Assembly (NCBI GenBank): GCA_937887565.1
Contig: CALABS010000048.1
Coordinates: 1-22,252 of the forward strand
Length of the DNA: 22,252 bases
Direction: 5' to 3'
DNA from: an uncultured Rhodospirillaceae bacterium
GTDB lineage: Bacteria; Pseudomonadota; Alphaproteobacteria; Rhodospirillales; Magnetospirillaceae
This document shows, piece by piece, positions 15,471 through 22,199 of this stretch. How positions within the stretch are numbered: the first letter of the stretch is position 1; every line of letters starts with the position of its first letter. A program made the position numbers and the translations under genes. The notes beneath the pieces are model-generated. The model was given only the letters and a program-made list of their open reading frames with translations. It searched no databases and had not been told where the DNA came from.

Positions 15471-15674
15471 ACGGCGGGTCGTAAAGCTCAAAAGCGTTCC
15501 CGTCGGCCAGATGCCCGAAGGGGGTGAGCACCACCTCGCCACCGCGTCGCGCGACGGCGCACAGAATGAAGCGGGTCTCGCCGGTGTGGGCGTCGGTGCC
15601 CTGCACCAGCGCCAGGCCGCCGCGGCGCGCAGCAGCGTCGCGAAATTCGCCTTCACGAAATCGGGAATCGACAT
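15451..15674 (-). pseudogene. Frameshifted DUF6117-like small protein
   Basis: From ATG 15674 the frame reads MSIPDFVKANFATLLRAA and then turns into low-complexity sequence. In another minus-strand frame the text resumes as GGLALVQGTDAHTGETRF and runs through 'LTPFGHLADGN' to a TAG at 15451. Joined, these give the layout of the ~75-residue DUF6117-type family (IPD..NF.TLLRAA..G.LAL......TGE.R......TPFGHLADGN; family name from memory). The family's spacing between LLRAA and LAL would need two more residues, so a 7-nt deletion explains the break, and a GCCGCG repeat at that place makes slippage plausible. The start has a strong AGGAG site 7 nt upstream. The frame could instead reflect an assembly error. 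Function of the family is unknown. Confidence 0.7.
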
Positions 15675-15679
15675 GGGGA

Positions 15680-15719
15680 GGCTCCTGTAAGACAGGAGCC
15701 CGGCGCGGTGGCCGGGCTC
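15680..15719 (-). promoter_or_regulatory. Tandem hairpins enclosing the Shine-Dalgarno of the DUF6117-like gene
   Basis: Two perfect inverted repeats share the GAGCC segment: a 9-bp stem with a 3-nt loop (15680-15700, GGCTCCTGT/ACAGGAGCC) and an 8-bp stem with an 8-nt loop (15696-15719, GAGCCCGG/CCGGGCTC). They cannot fully form together. In the minus-strand RNA the AGGAG ribosome site lies in the 3' arm of the first stem, so this stem would hide it and the second stem would compete. This looks like a translational switch or, alternatively, a terminator/attenuator without a U tract. Confidence 0.5.
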
Positions 15720-15746
15720 GACGAAGGATGGGATGGCGGGCACGGA

Positions 15747-16112
15747 TCAGGCGGAGGAGCCGAGGCGGCGTTCCGCCGCGCGGATGGCGGCCAGCGCCGC
15801 CCGGAACCGCGCGGTGCCACGCTCCTCGCCGAGGTCGGTGCTCAAAGCCACGGCCCGGCAGGCGGCGTGGATGTCGGCATCGCCGACCATCTCCGGCGCC
15901 AGCCGGGTCAGTGTGCCGTCGGTCTCGATCACGGTGCGGATCTCCTCCCGGACCTCCTCTTCGGCCAGGCGGAGCAGGACGTGCTCCCGCAGGATGTCCG
16001 GGTCGAGGAGAACGGCTCCCTGGCCGGCCGGGATCACGATGACGATGGCCTCGGCGGTGATCACGAGGACCGGGACATCGGCGGCCAGGGCTGTAACGAA
16101 GGGCTCGGTCAT
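15747..16112 (-). CDS. Hypothetical acidic small protein, 121 residues
   Basis: The ATG at 16112 has GGAGG 7 nt upstream, so a longer frame to 16214 is set aside. The protein has a beta-rich start with hydrophobic runs (VPVLVITAEAIVIVIP), then an acidic helical region (LREHVLLRLAEEEVREEIRTVIE) and a basic helical end. No signal peptide is present; the hydrophobic run is short and includes acidic residues, so I read it as beta strands rather than a membrane segment. It sits between the ParB-like and DUF6117-like genes in the same orientation. I do not recognise the family. Confidence 0.75.
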   Translation of the reverse strand: MTEPFVTALAADVPVLVITAEAIVIVIPAGQGAVLLDPDILREHVLLRLAEEEVREEIRTVIETDGTLTRLAPEMVGDADIHAACRAVALSTDLGEERGTARFRAALAAIRAAERRLGSSA

Positions 16113-16140
16113 GACGAACCTCCAGCAACGGAGACGGAGG

Positions 16141-16162
16141 CGGAGCGGCCGGAGCCGCTCCG
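16141..16162 (-). terminator. UNCG-tetraloop hairpin between ParB-like and 121-residue genes
   Basis: A perfect 9-bp stem (CGGAGCGGC/GCCGCTCCG) with a 4-nt loop. In the minus-strand RNA the loop is C(UCCG)G, the exceptionally stable UNCG type. It begins 12 bp past the ParB-like stop. There is no U run, so it may protect the 3' end, attenuate or partly terminate rather than fully terminate. Confidence 0.45.
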
Positions 16163-16173
16163 CAGTGTGTGCG

Positions 16174-18297
16174 TCAGGCGGCGGCCGCCTCGGTGCGGTC
16201 CGCGTCGTCCCCACCGTCCGGGATCTCCCCGGTGCCGGTCAGGAAGGCCGGCAGGGAGGCGTCGTCCCCCTCCGCATCGCCTGCCGCGCCGGCATCACCG
16301 CCGGCCGCCGGCTCCAGCGGTCGGCGCAGCGGCTCGGGCAGCCAGCCGCTGCCGGCCAGCAGCCGCTCGGCCTCCTTGGCCATGTCCGGCTTGCGCAGGT
16401 GGTCGATCAGCTGCGCCGCCTCCGGACCTCGCGCCTCGCGCACCGCCTCCAGGATGCGCGCCTTCGGCACCCGGCCGAGGTAGCTGTCCACCGTCGCCGT
16501 CCAGCCGGCCGCCGCCATGTCGAGGCCGACCGCCCCGGCCAGCAGGTCGGCGTGGGCGGCGCGCTGCGGCGCCCGGTTCCACGGCTCGTGCACCGCGTTG
16601 ACACCGAAGGAGACGCAGTGGGCGAACAGGGCGGCCCGGCTGTCGCCGTCGAACCCCACCAGCGTTTCCCACAGGGCGGCCGGTTCGCCCGGCAACTGGG
16701 TGCTCCAGGCGCGCTGGCGGGCGTCGATCGCCCGGGCCGCGGCGCTGGCGGCGAGGTCGGGCGGCTGCACCCCGAAGCCGGCGCTCTTCAGCTCCAGCTC
16801 CAGGCAGGAGGCGCCGGGGCGCTGGGTGAAGGTGCGCAGGCACAGCGCGTGCAGCGCCGCCAGGAAGGCGGTGTCGGGGTCGTTGGCCAACGCGTCGCGC
16901 AGCGCCAGGGTGCGGTGCACGCTCAGCTCGATCAGCAGCCGCTCGGGCAGCGGGCGCAGCCCCTCGTCCTCCTCCGCGGTGGCCACCCCCGTGACCGGCA
17001 CCGGGGCCGACACGCTGGCACCGCCGATGATGGCGGCCGGCTGGGCGGCCACCGCCCCGCCCGCCGGGGTAGTGACAGGGCCCTCACCGTCCGGCGGGAG
17101 AGCCGGAGCCACCGGTTCGACCGGTGCCTCGTCCTCCGGCCGCACGTAGCCGCGGTCGACCTGGAGCCCGCCCTCGACGTCGACGCTGATGAACACCCCG
17201 GCCCGCGCCACTTCGGCCGTCTCGTAGACCAGCGGCCGCTCCTCCAGCGCCCGCAGTTCCAGGTCGATCTCGGCGAAGCGCCGTGCCACCCGATCCAGCT
17301 CCTCCGCTTCCGCCGGCTCGCTCGCCTCCAGCCGCTCGTACTCGGCGTGCAGCGCGTCGTAGGTGGCCTGCTCCGCCTCGCTCAGCGGCACCGGCTCGCC
17401 GGCCAGACGACGCAGCCCCCGGCTGTGCCCGTAGGGGAAGGCCAGCGCCACCTCCACCCACGTCCAGCCCTCCGCCCGCACCGTGGCGGCCTCGGCCTCC
17501 AGCTTCTCGGCGACCAGCCGGTCGAGCAGCGCCGGGTCCTGCAGCCAGCCGCCGTCGTCGTGCTGGAACAGGTCGCGCATCACCGCCCCGCCGGCCGCCT
17601 CGTAGGCCTCCACCCCGACGAACAGCGCCCGCTTGTCCGACGCCCGCACCGCCCCCTCGGTGAGCAGCCGGCGGATCTGGTAGGGCTCGCGGCTGTAGGC
17701 GCGCGACAGCGCCTCCCACACCTGCTCCTGGCGGGCGTGGTCGCCGCTGACGGTGAAGGCCATCAGCTGGTCCAGCGTCATGCGGTCCTCGGCGTAGGCG
17801 TCGAGCAGCGCCGGCGCTGCGGCGGCCAGCTTGAGGCGCTGCTTCACCACGCCGGGGGCGACGAAGAAGCGGGCGGCGATCTCCTCCTCGCCGAGCCCCG
17901 CCTCGCGCAGGGTCTGGAAGGCGCGGAACTGGTCGAGCGGGTGCAGCGGGGCGCGCTGCACATTCTCGGCCAGCGAGTCCTCCTCGGCCAAACCAGCGTC
18001 CCGGACGACGCAGGGCACCGGCTGGGTCTTGCTCATGCGCTTCTGCTTGACCAGCAGTTCCAGCGCCCGGAAGCGGCGGCCACCGACCGGCACCTCGAAG
18101 ACGCCGGTCTCGGCCCCCTCGGCGTCGAGCACCGGGCGGACGGCGAGGCTGTGCAGCAGGGTGCGCCGCGCGATGTCCTCGGCGAGCTCCTCGATGGAGA
18201 CGCCGGCCTTGACCTTGCGGACGTTGGCCTGGGACAGCACCAGCTTGTTGAAGGGGATGTCGCGCGAGGTGTTGAGGACGATCTTGGGCGTGGCCAT
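16174..18297 (-). CDS. ParB-like nuclease/partition-type protein, plasmid accessory form
   Basis: A 707-residue protein. The N-terminal ~115 residues are a ParB/Srx-type domain: GGRRF (72-76, CTP/phosphate-binding type motif) and ENVQR (111-115, box II). A helix-turn-helix region follows at ~137-158 (GEEEIAARFFVAPGVVKQRL). This matches ParB up to residue ~210. The remaining ~500 residues are not part of classical ParB and include an acidic, alanine-rich linker around 395-450 and a disordered acidic C-terminus. Such long ParB-like proteins are common on alphaproteobacterial conjugative plasmids beside ArdC and Strawberry-notch helicases. No ParA partner or parS-like palindrome is visible, so a partition role is not shown; anti-restriction or transcription-factor roles are alternatives. 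GGAG lies 9 nt before the ATG. Confidence 0.9.
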   Translation of the reverse strand: MATPKIVLNTSRDIPFNKLVLSQANVRKVKAGVSIEELAEDIARRTLLHSLAVRPVLDAEGAETGVFEVPVGGRRFRALELLVKQKRMSKTQPVPCVVRDAGLAEEDSLAENVQRAPLHPLDQFRAFQTLREAGLGEEEIAARFFVAPGVVKQRLKLAAAAPALLDAYAEDRMTLDQLMAFTVSGDHARQEQVWEALSRAYSREPYQIRRLLTEGAVRASDKRALFVGVEAYEAAGGAVMRDLFQHDDGGWLQDPALLDRLVAEKLEAEAATVRAEGWTWVEVALAFPYGHSRGLRRLAGEPVPLSEAEQATYDALHAEYERLEASEPAEAEELDRVARRFAEIDLELRALEERPLVYETAEVARAGVFISVDVEGGLQVDRGYVRPEDEAPVEPVAPALPPDGEGPVTTPAGGAVAAQPAAIIGGASVSAPVPVTGVATAEEDEGLRPLPERLLIELSVHRTLALRDALANDPDTAFLAALHALCLRTFTQRPGASCLELELKSAGFGVQPPDLAASAAARAIDARQRAWSTQLPGEPAALWETLVGFDGDSRAALFAHCVSFGVNAVHEPWNRAPQRAAHADLLAGAVGLDMAAAGWTATVDSYLGRVPKARILEAVREARGPEAAQLIDHLRKPDMAKEAERLLAGSGWLPEPLRRPLEPAAGGDAGAAGDAEGDDASLPAFLTGTGEIPDGGDDADRTEAAAA

Positions 18298-18400
18298 GGT
18301 CGGGTTCTCCGCGACGGACGGCCGGGAGCCTCTCTCCCGATCTCCTCATCCGTCATCCCGGTATCCGCCCTCCTCTCCCTCTTCCTGCGGCACGGTTCCG
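18298..18400 (-). promoter_or_regulatory. Purine-rich leader with hairpin before the ParB-like gene
   Basis: In sense orientation: a purine tract AGAGGGAGAGGAGGGCGG, then hairpin CGGGAG-AGAGG-CTCCCG (18323-18339), then a block ending in GTCGCGGAGA before the start. The stretch 18303-18338 is nearly identical to 19873-19909 before ArdC. The hairpin lies about 25 nt from the ATG, upstream of the GGAG ribosome site. Confidence 0.65.
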
Positions 18401-18506
18401 CAAGTGGCCGGCGCTCCCTCTCCTGCCCGAACGGCCGCTTGCCGGGGAGCCCCGCCACGCGCATCATCCCGCCCGGGGCAGCAGAGGCGTTCGGGGAGAG
18501 TGTCCG

Positions 18507-18695
18507 GTGTTCGTGGTGGACGAGGCGATGGCTGCGGCGGTGCGCCGGGCCTTCGATGAGCGGGGCGAATGGCCGGCGGTGGCGGAACTGCGGCGCCACG
18601 TGTGCATCGACGACAACGCCGAGGCGCTGCGGGTGGTGCGGACCATCGCCTCGTGGCACCGCTCCCCGGAGGCGTCCGAGCGGCCGCCCGCCTGA
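18507..18695 (+). CDS. Small conserved-looking hypothetical protein, 62 residues
   Basis: The start is GTG with GGGGAG 8 nt upstream. The product begins MFVVDEAMAAAVRRAFDERG and is a compact helical protein with a WPAVAELRR segment and an IASW ending. It resembles, from memory, small uncharacterised proteins common on Azospirillum-type plasmids. It runs against the surrounding minus-strand genes, sits divergent from the ParB-like gene and ends 12 bp from the end of the frameshifted gene that faces it. Function unknown. Confidence 0.65.
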   Translation: MFVVDEAMAAAVRRAFDERGEWPAVAELRRHVCIDDNAEALRVVRTIASWHRSPEASERPPA

Positions 18696-18707
18696 ACGCC
18701 CGGTCCG

Positions 18708-18922
18708 TCACCGCGCCGTCATGACGGACCGCTTCACCCACACCGTGCGCCGGCGATCGGGGATGCGGGCGTCATCGTAGGGGCTGTCTTCCGATCGCCG
18801 CAGGGCGATTCCGCGCGCCTCGGCGTGGTCGGTCGCCTCGACCGCATAGGTCTCGATCCCGTACACCGTATCGTCCCCGCCGCCAGCTCGGGCACCGGGC
18901 ACCATAAGGAGCGCGCGTCCAT
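18708..18922 (-). pseudogene. Frameshifted small gene coupled to ArdC
   Basis: An ATG at 18922 overlaps the ArdC stop (TGATG) and has GGGAG 8 nt upstream. Its frame starts MDARSLWCPVPELAAG with only G or C in third codon positions after TTA, but then degenerates. From about 18877 a different frame takes over and reads well to the stop at 18708 (DDTVYGIETYAVEATDHAEA ... IPDRRRTVWVKRSV). Adding one base in the four-base C run at 18875-18878 (G run in the sense strand) joins them into a 71-residue protein. Either the gene has lost one base or the assembly has a homopolymer error. The second part alone could start at ATG 18905 (65 residues) but lacks a ribosome site. I do not recognise the family. 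Confidence 0.6.
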
Positions 18923-19869
18923 CACACGGACTCCCGCTCGTTACCGGCCGCAGGGGCGGTTTCGGGCAGGAAGCCGAGCAAATAGTCAGCCGCCTTGCTG
19001 GCCTGGCTGGCGGCACGGACAATGGCGTGATTGTCCCCGCGCAGCACGTCCAACCACGCGCCGACATAGTCGGCATGACGGATGGTGGGGACGATGCCGA
19101 GCGCCGCGCAGAGAAAGGCGGCCGAAATTTCCGCCACCAGCTCCTCGAAGGCGTACTTGCGGGAGCCGAAAGACCCGGACAGGTCTCTTTTCAACCTTGA
19201 TGGGTGCCCACTGCTATGACTCAGCTCGTGGAGGGCGGTTCTGTGCCAGTTGACGGGCTCGAAGAAGGCCTGCGGAGGCGGCACCTGCACGTAATCATGC
19301 TGGGGGCTGTAGAAGGCCCGGGTGCCACCGATGCGGACATCGACGCCGCTGGCCCGGATCAGCGCCTCGGCTCGCGGCAGGATCAGCCCCACCGGGATCG
19401 GCAGCGGCGCCACGGCGATGCCCTTGGGCAGATCCTCGCATTGGTCGCAATTAAAGACCGTGAAGCGCTTCAGGAAGGGGATCGCCTGAGGCTCGTCCCC
19501 GGCATCCCGTGCGCGCCGACGCTCGTCGTCGGGAATGAAGCGGTCGGCGTAGACGACGGTGGTGCCGCGTTCGCCTTTGCGGACGTGACCGCCCAGAGCC
19601 AGTGCCTGACGGAAGGTGAGCCAGCTCTGGCCGGAGAAGCCGCGGGCGACGACGGCGCCCCACAGGATGAGCACATTCACGCCCGTGTAGGCGCGGCCGG
19701 TGGCGGCGTTGCGCGGCAGGCCGAGCGGGGCGGCGGCGGCCGGGGTTCCCCAGGGCTGTACCCAGGGCAGCCGGCCGGCCTCCAGCTCGGCGATGATCCG
19801 GGCGGTGATCTCGGTGTAGAGGCTGGTCCGGTCGGCGCCGGAGCGGACGGTTCGCGCGGTGTCGGGCAT
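18922..19869 (-). CDS. ardC: ArdC-type antirestriction protein (ssDNA-binding + zincin)
   Basis: A 315-residue protein. The N-terminal ~130 residues are the ArdC N-terminal ssDNA-binding domain (YTEITARIIAELEAGRLPWVQPW, NVLILWGA, QSWLTFRQALALGGHVRKGE). The C-terminal half is the metallopeptidase-like domain with H214ELSH218SSGH and a downstream EELVAE (E243/E247), which provide the zinc ligands and catalytic glutamate. ArdC proteins protect incoming plasmid DNA against host restriction during conjugation. Length and motifs are complete. It shares its leader type with the ParB-like gene, and its start has GGAG 7 nt upstream. A small frameshifted gene overlaps its stop. Confidence 0.93.
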   Translation of the reverse strand: MPDTARTVRSGADRTSLYTEITARIIAELEAGRLPWVQPWGTPAAAAPLGLPRNAATGRAYTGVNVLILWGAVVARGFSGQSWLTFRQALALGGHVRKGERGTTVVYADRFIPDDERRRARDAGDEPQAIPFLKRFTVFNCDQCEDLPKGIAVAPLPIPVGLILPRAEALIRASGVDVRIGGTRAFYSPQHDYVQVPPPQAFFEPVNWHRTALHELSHSSGHPSRLKRDLSGSFGSRKYAFEELVAEISAAFLCAALGIVPTIRHADYVGAWLDVLRGDNHAIVRAASQASKAADYLLGFLPETAPAAGNERESV

Positions 19870-19985
19870 GACGGATCTCCGCGACGGGCCGGCCGGAAGC
19901 CTGTCTCCCAGCCCCGAAGCCCGTCGCGAACATCGCTTCGGCCCTCTCGCTCTCCTCCGCTGGCATCGCTCTCTTCAAGAGCGTT
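19870..19985 (-). promoter_or_regulatory. Purine-rich leader with hairpin before ardC
   Basis: In sense orientation: purine tract GGAGGAGAGCGAGAGGG, then GGGAG-ACAGG-CTTCC (19895-19909), which pairs fully in RNA with one G-U, then the block GTCGCGGAGATCC before the start. Compared with the ParB leader, the hairpin keeps its pairing while its bases differ (CTCCC versus CTTCC). At the far end a second hairpin, CGCTCT-CTTCA-AGAGCG, occupies 19967-19983. Confidence 0.65.
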
Positions 19986-20323
19986 TACGCCTGACGGTCA
20001 CTGTGTAGCGTCCCAGCATCGGCAGGCCCCCGGCGTCTGCCGGCGTAGCCGGAGGTATCGCGTGGTGTCGGAACGCCGCGACGGCAGGTCCGGCAGACGA
20101 CGCGGAATGCCCATCTGGTGCAGCGAAACCGCCAGCGCTGCGGCCGCCCCAACGGGCGCGGCGAAATCCGGGGGTGCTCCGGTGCACTGTCTCGCATCCG
20201 TCACAGTCGTCAGCCGGTTTATTCGTCACCAGCCTTCCTGGGCGTCATGGTTGTGCGACATACCGACAGCGGTGTGTGTAATAGTACGCCAAGCGGCTTC
20301 CTCCAGCCCCACGAGCCCAGACA
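19986..20323. other. 338-bp region without a supported gene
   Basis: Two minus-strand frames (20229-19975 and 20204-19998, both GTG starts) are open but have no ribosome site. Third-position G+C is lower than in neighbouring genes, and neither recalls a family. Composition is less GC-rich than the block to the left. It must contain the promoter for the small gene at 20324 and perhaps that of ardC; an AT-rich GTAATAGTA at 20278-20286 lies about 40 bp upstream of the small gene, but no well-spaced -35 accompanies it. Confidence 0.4.
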
Positions 20324-20533
20324 ATGCCCGAAGACCCGCTTGCAATGGCCGAACGCCATGTCCGGGAGGGGGAGGCGCGTGTTGCGCGCCAAGCCGCGCT
20401 CGTCGAGCACATGGTGGCGGTCAACCTCGACCCCACAGACGCCAGAGCGGTGCTGGAGGAACTGAAGACGACCCTCGCGTTGGCATGCGAGCACCTGCGC
20501 TGGGAGCGGCAGGTCCGTGGCCTTGAACCGTGA
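20324..20533 (+). CDS. Small helical hypothetical protein, 69 residues
   Basis: The product starts MPEDPLAMAERHVREGEARV and is predicted to be two long amphipathic helices, probably a coiled-coil hairpin. It resembles, from memory, a widespread family of ~70-residue uncharacterised proteins in Azospirillum, Methylobacterium and Bradyrhizobium. Those proteins share the RHVxEGExRVxRQxxLV pattern. The upstream ribosome site is weak. The gene converges on the histidine kinase with 23 bp between stops. Confidence 0.75.
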   Translation: MPEDPLAMAERHVREGEARVARQAALVEHMVAVNLDPTDARAVLEELKTTLALACEHLRWERQVRGLEP

Positions 20534-20556
20534 GGTCGTCCGGCCGGGAACGCTCC

Positions 20557-21729
20557 TCAGACCACGAGGGGGAAGGAAATCCGGAACATGGTGCCCTGGC
20601 CGGGACTGCTCCGCTCGACCAAACCGCCAATCTGTCCGGCCAGGTTCTCCACCAGATGCAACCCCGCGCTCCCCGGCCGCGGCGGTCCCATGCCCGCCCC
20701 GTCGTCGGCGACAATCAGATGGCCCTGCTCGGTGTCGCGGTGGGGCGTGAACTCCACCCGGACCGTGCCGCGGCCGTCTGGGAAGGCGTGCTTGATGGCG
20801 TTCGTCACGAGTTCGTTGACGATGAGGCCGAGCGGCACTGCGCGCTCGCGCACCAAGTCGGCATGCTCGAACCGGGTCACGATCCGAACGCCATCGCTGC
20901 GTCGGTCGAGATTGCCGCACAGGGCTTGCATGTAATCGGCAAGGTCGATGGTGCCAGCGCCTGGCCGCATCGCCAGATGGTCGTGGGCCATGCTGATCGC
21001 CGTCACCCGGTCCATGACATGGCGGAACGCCTGCTGCACATTCGGGTCCGGCTGTCCGGCCTGCTGCATGACCAGAAGCGCCATGATCAGCTGGAAGTCG
21101 TTCTTGTCCCGGTGAACGAGTTCGCGCATCAGCATCTTTTGCTGCTCGACCTCGGCGGCGGCTTTTTTGGCCATGTCCTCGGTGCGGCGCTCCAGCAGCT
21201 TGCGCTGCACGGCCATGCCCAGAATCTGGCCCATGGCGGTCAAGAACTTGGTGTCCGCCTGGCTGAAATGTCGCGGCACCTCGCTGTCCACCTCCAGCAC
21301 CCCCCAAACCACGCCGTCGGCGACAACCGGAACGTTGAGCAAGGAGACAATGCCATGCTCCTTGAGCACGGCGGAGAAGCGGAAACCGGGGGCATTCGGC
21401 AGATCCTCGACGACGACGGGCAGACGGGTCTGAAGCGCGCGGCCCGGTGGCTCGGCGATGTCGGCGGCAAGCGTGACCTGCCCGACGACGCCCGGTTTCC
21501 AGCCGACCCCCGCCTCGACCAAAAGGTCGCCCATGGCGGGGCGATAACGCAGGATCTTGGTGTGCCTGATGCCGACGCCGCGGGCAGCCTGCACGCAGGT
21601 CAACTGCATCAGGCGGCCGAGTTCCTTCGCTTCGGCGGCAATGCGGCTGTAGTCGGTCAGGATGTCCTGGTAGCGCAGCACGCGCTCCAGAAACGGGTCC
21701 ACTCGGTCATCCTCGGGCGTGGCCGTCAT
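20557..21729 (-). CDS. GAF-domain sensor histidine kinase of the HisKA_2 type
   Basis: A 390-residue protein from ATG 21729. Residues ~25-175 are a GAF sensor domain (GVVGQ, LLNVPVVADG, VWGVLEVDS). A short coiled coil (180-200) leads to the HisKA_2 phospho-acceptor helix with H206 in RELVHRDKNDFQ. The ATPase domain has N-box N305ELVTN310A and G1 D342DGAG346. No membrane segment is present, so it is a cytoplasmic kinase. No response regulator is in the window, so the partner is elsewhere. The frame is open further upstream to 21966, but codons there do not look like this family; the chosen start lacks a clear ribosome site and 21822 is an alternative. Confidence 0.88.
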   Translation of the reverse strand: MTATPEDDRVDPFLERVLRYQDILTDYSRIAAEAKELGRLMQLTCVQAARGVGIRHTKILRYRPAMGDLLVEAGVGWKPGVVGQVTLAADIAEPPGRALQTRLPVVVEDLPNAPGFRFSAVLKEHGIVSLLNVPVVADGVVWGVLEVDSEVPRHFSQADTKFLTAMGQILGMAVQRKLLERRTEDMAKKAAAEVEQQKMLMRELVHRDKNDFQLIMALLVMQQAGQPDPNVQQAFRHVMDRVTAISMAHDHLAMRPGAGTIDLADYMQALCGNLDRRSDGVRIVTRFEHADLVRERAVPLGLIVNELVTNAIKHAFPDGRGTVRVEFTPHRDTEQGHLIVADDGAGMGPPRPGSAGLHLVENLAGQIGGLVERSSPGQGTMFRISFPLVV

Positions 21730-22158
21730 GGCGAGTTCAACTGATGATCGGAGCCGGGGTTCCGTGACAATTCGGGTGAGGTTTTGCTGGAAAGCAATGG
21801 ATCTCGGGGCCGTGCTCCCCATCCGGTTCGGATGATCGGCCAGTCCGGCGCGTGGTCGGCCCGGAAGCGGGCGCGGGCGCTCGCGGTGCGGGCCTCGGAC
21901 GAGGGGCGTCGTTGGTCGAAGCTGCACGACTGGCTGGCGAATCGCTGACGCAGCTCCCGCCGTCACGGTTCGGCGAGAGCCCCCGCTCCACCGGCCTCGC
22001 CCTTTCCAGGGGCGATTTCACTCCCTCACGGTATGCGCTATACACGTGCCAGCCATCGCAATGGCGCAGCCCCGGCCGCCGAATCTATCCGGGAGTTTCC
22101 GTTCCGGTGCTTCCACGACGCTGCCACGAAGGGCGTTTGGAGGCAGTACGCGGACAGC
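21730..22158. other. About 430 bp without a supported gene
   Basis: The open frames on either strand are Arg/Pro/Ser-rich and match nothing; one plus-strand frame runs into the tRNA terminator. The region holds the kinase leader and a candidate sigma-54 promoter. It is the junction between the flank gene and the tRNA, where an integrated element would have its end, but I see no copy of the tRNA 3' end elsewhere in the window. Confidence 0.4.
22037..22051 (-). promoter_or_regulatory. Candidate sigma-54 promoter upstream of the kinase gene
   Basis: The minus strand reads TGGCACG-TGTA-TAGC, with GG and GC 12 nt apart as required for -24/-12 elements; the full -24 box matches and the -12 has one change (TTGC to TAGC). 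It lies about 310 nt upstream of the kinase start, far for a promoter, and no activator site is evident. Confidence 0.3.
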
Positions 22159-22194
22159 AAAAAGCCGCTGATTTCACAATGAAATCAGCGGCTT
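22159..22194 (-). terminator. Rho-independent terminator of tRNA-fMet
   Basis: A perfect 15-bp stem (AAGCCGCTGATTTCA and its complement) with a 3-nt loop starts 5 nt past the CCA end of the tRNA. In the minus-strand transcript it is followed by a run of U (five, overlapping the stem end). This is a typical single-gene tRNA terminator. Confidence 0.9.
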
Positions 22195-22199
22195 AATGG

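Noticed and set aside
15360..15743. N-terminal extension of the helicase to 15743
   Set aside because: It overlaps the DUF6117-like gene, is Arg/Pro-rich after residue 40, and crosses the leader element; only ATG 15359 fits the family.
15733..18780. Plus-strand 1015-codon frame opposite the ParB-like gene
   Set aside because: Low-complexity shadow; the opposite strand encodes clear ParB boxes.
19975..20229. Two overlapping minus-strand small frames upstream of ardC
   Set aside because: GTG starts without a ribosome site and lower third-position GC than true neighbours.
21730..21966. N-terminal extension of the histidine kinase
   Set aside because: Arg/Pro-rich and unlike this kinase group; the GAF lead-in begins shortly after ATG 21729.
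21852..22196. Plus-strand 114-codon frame before the tRNA
   Set aside because: It reads through the tRNA terminator hairpin and has no recognisable features.
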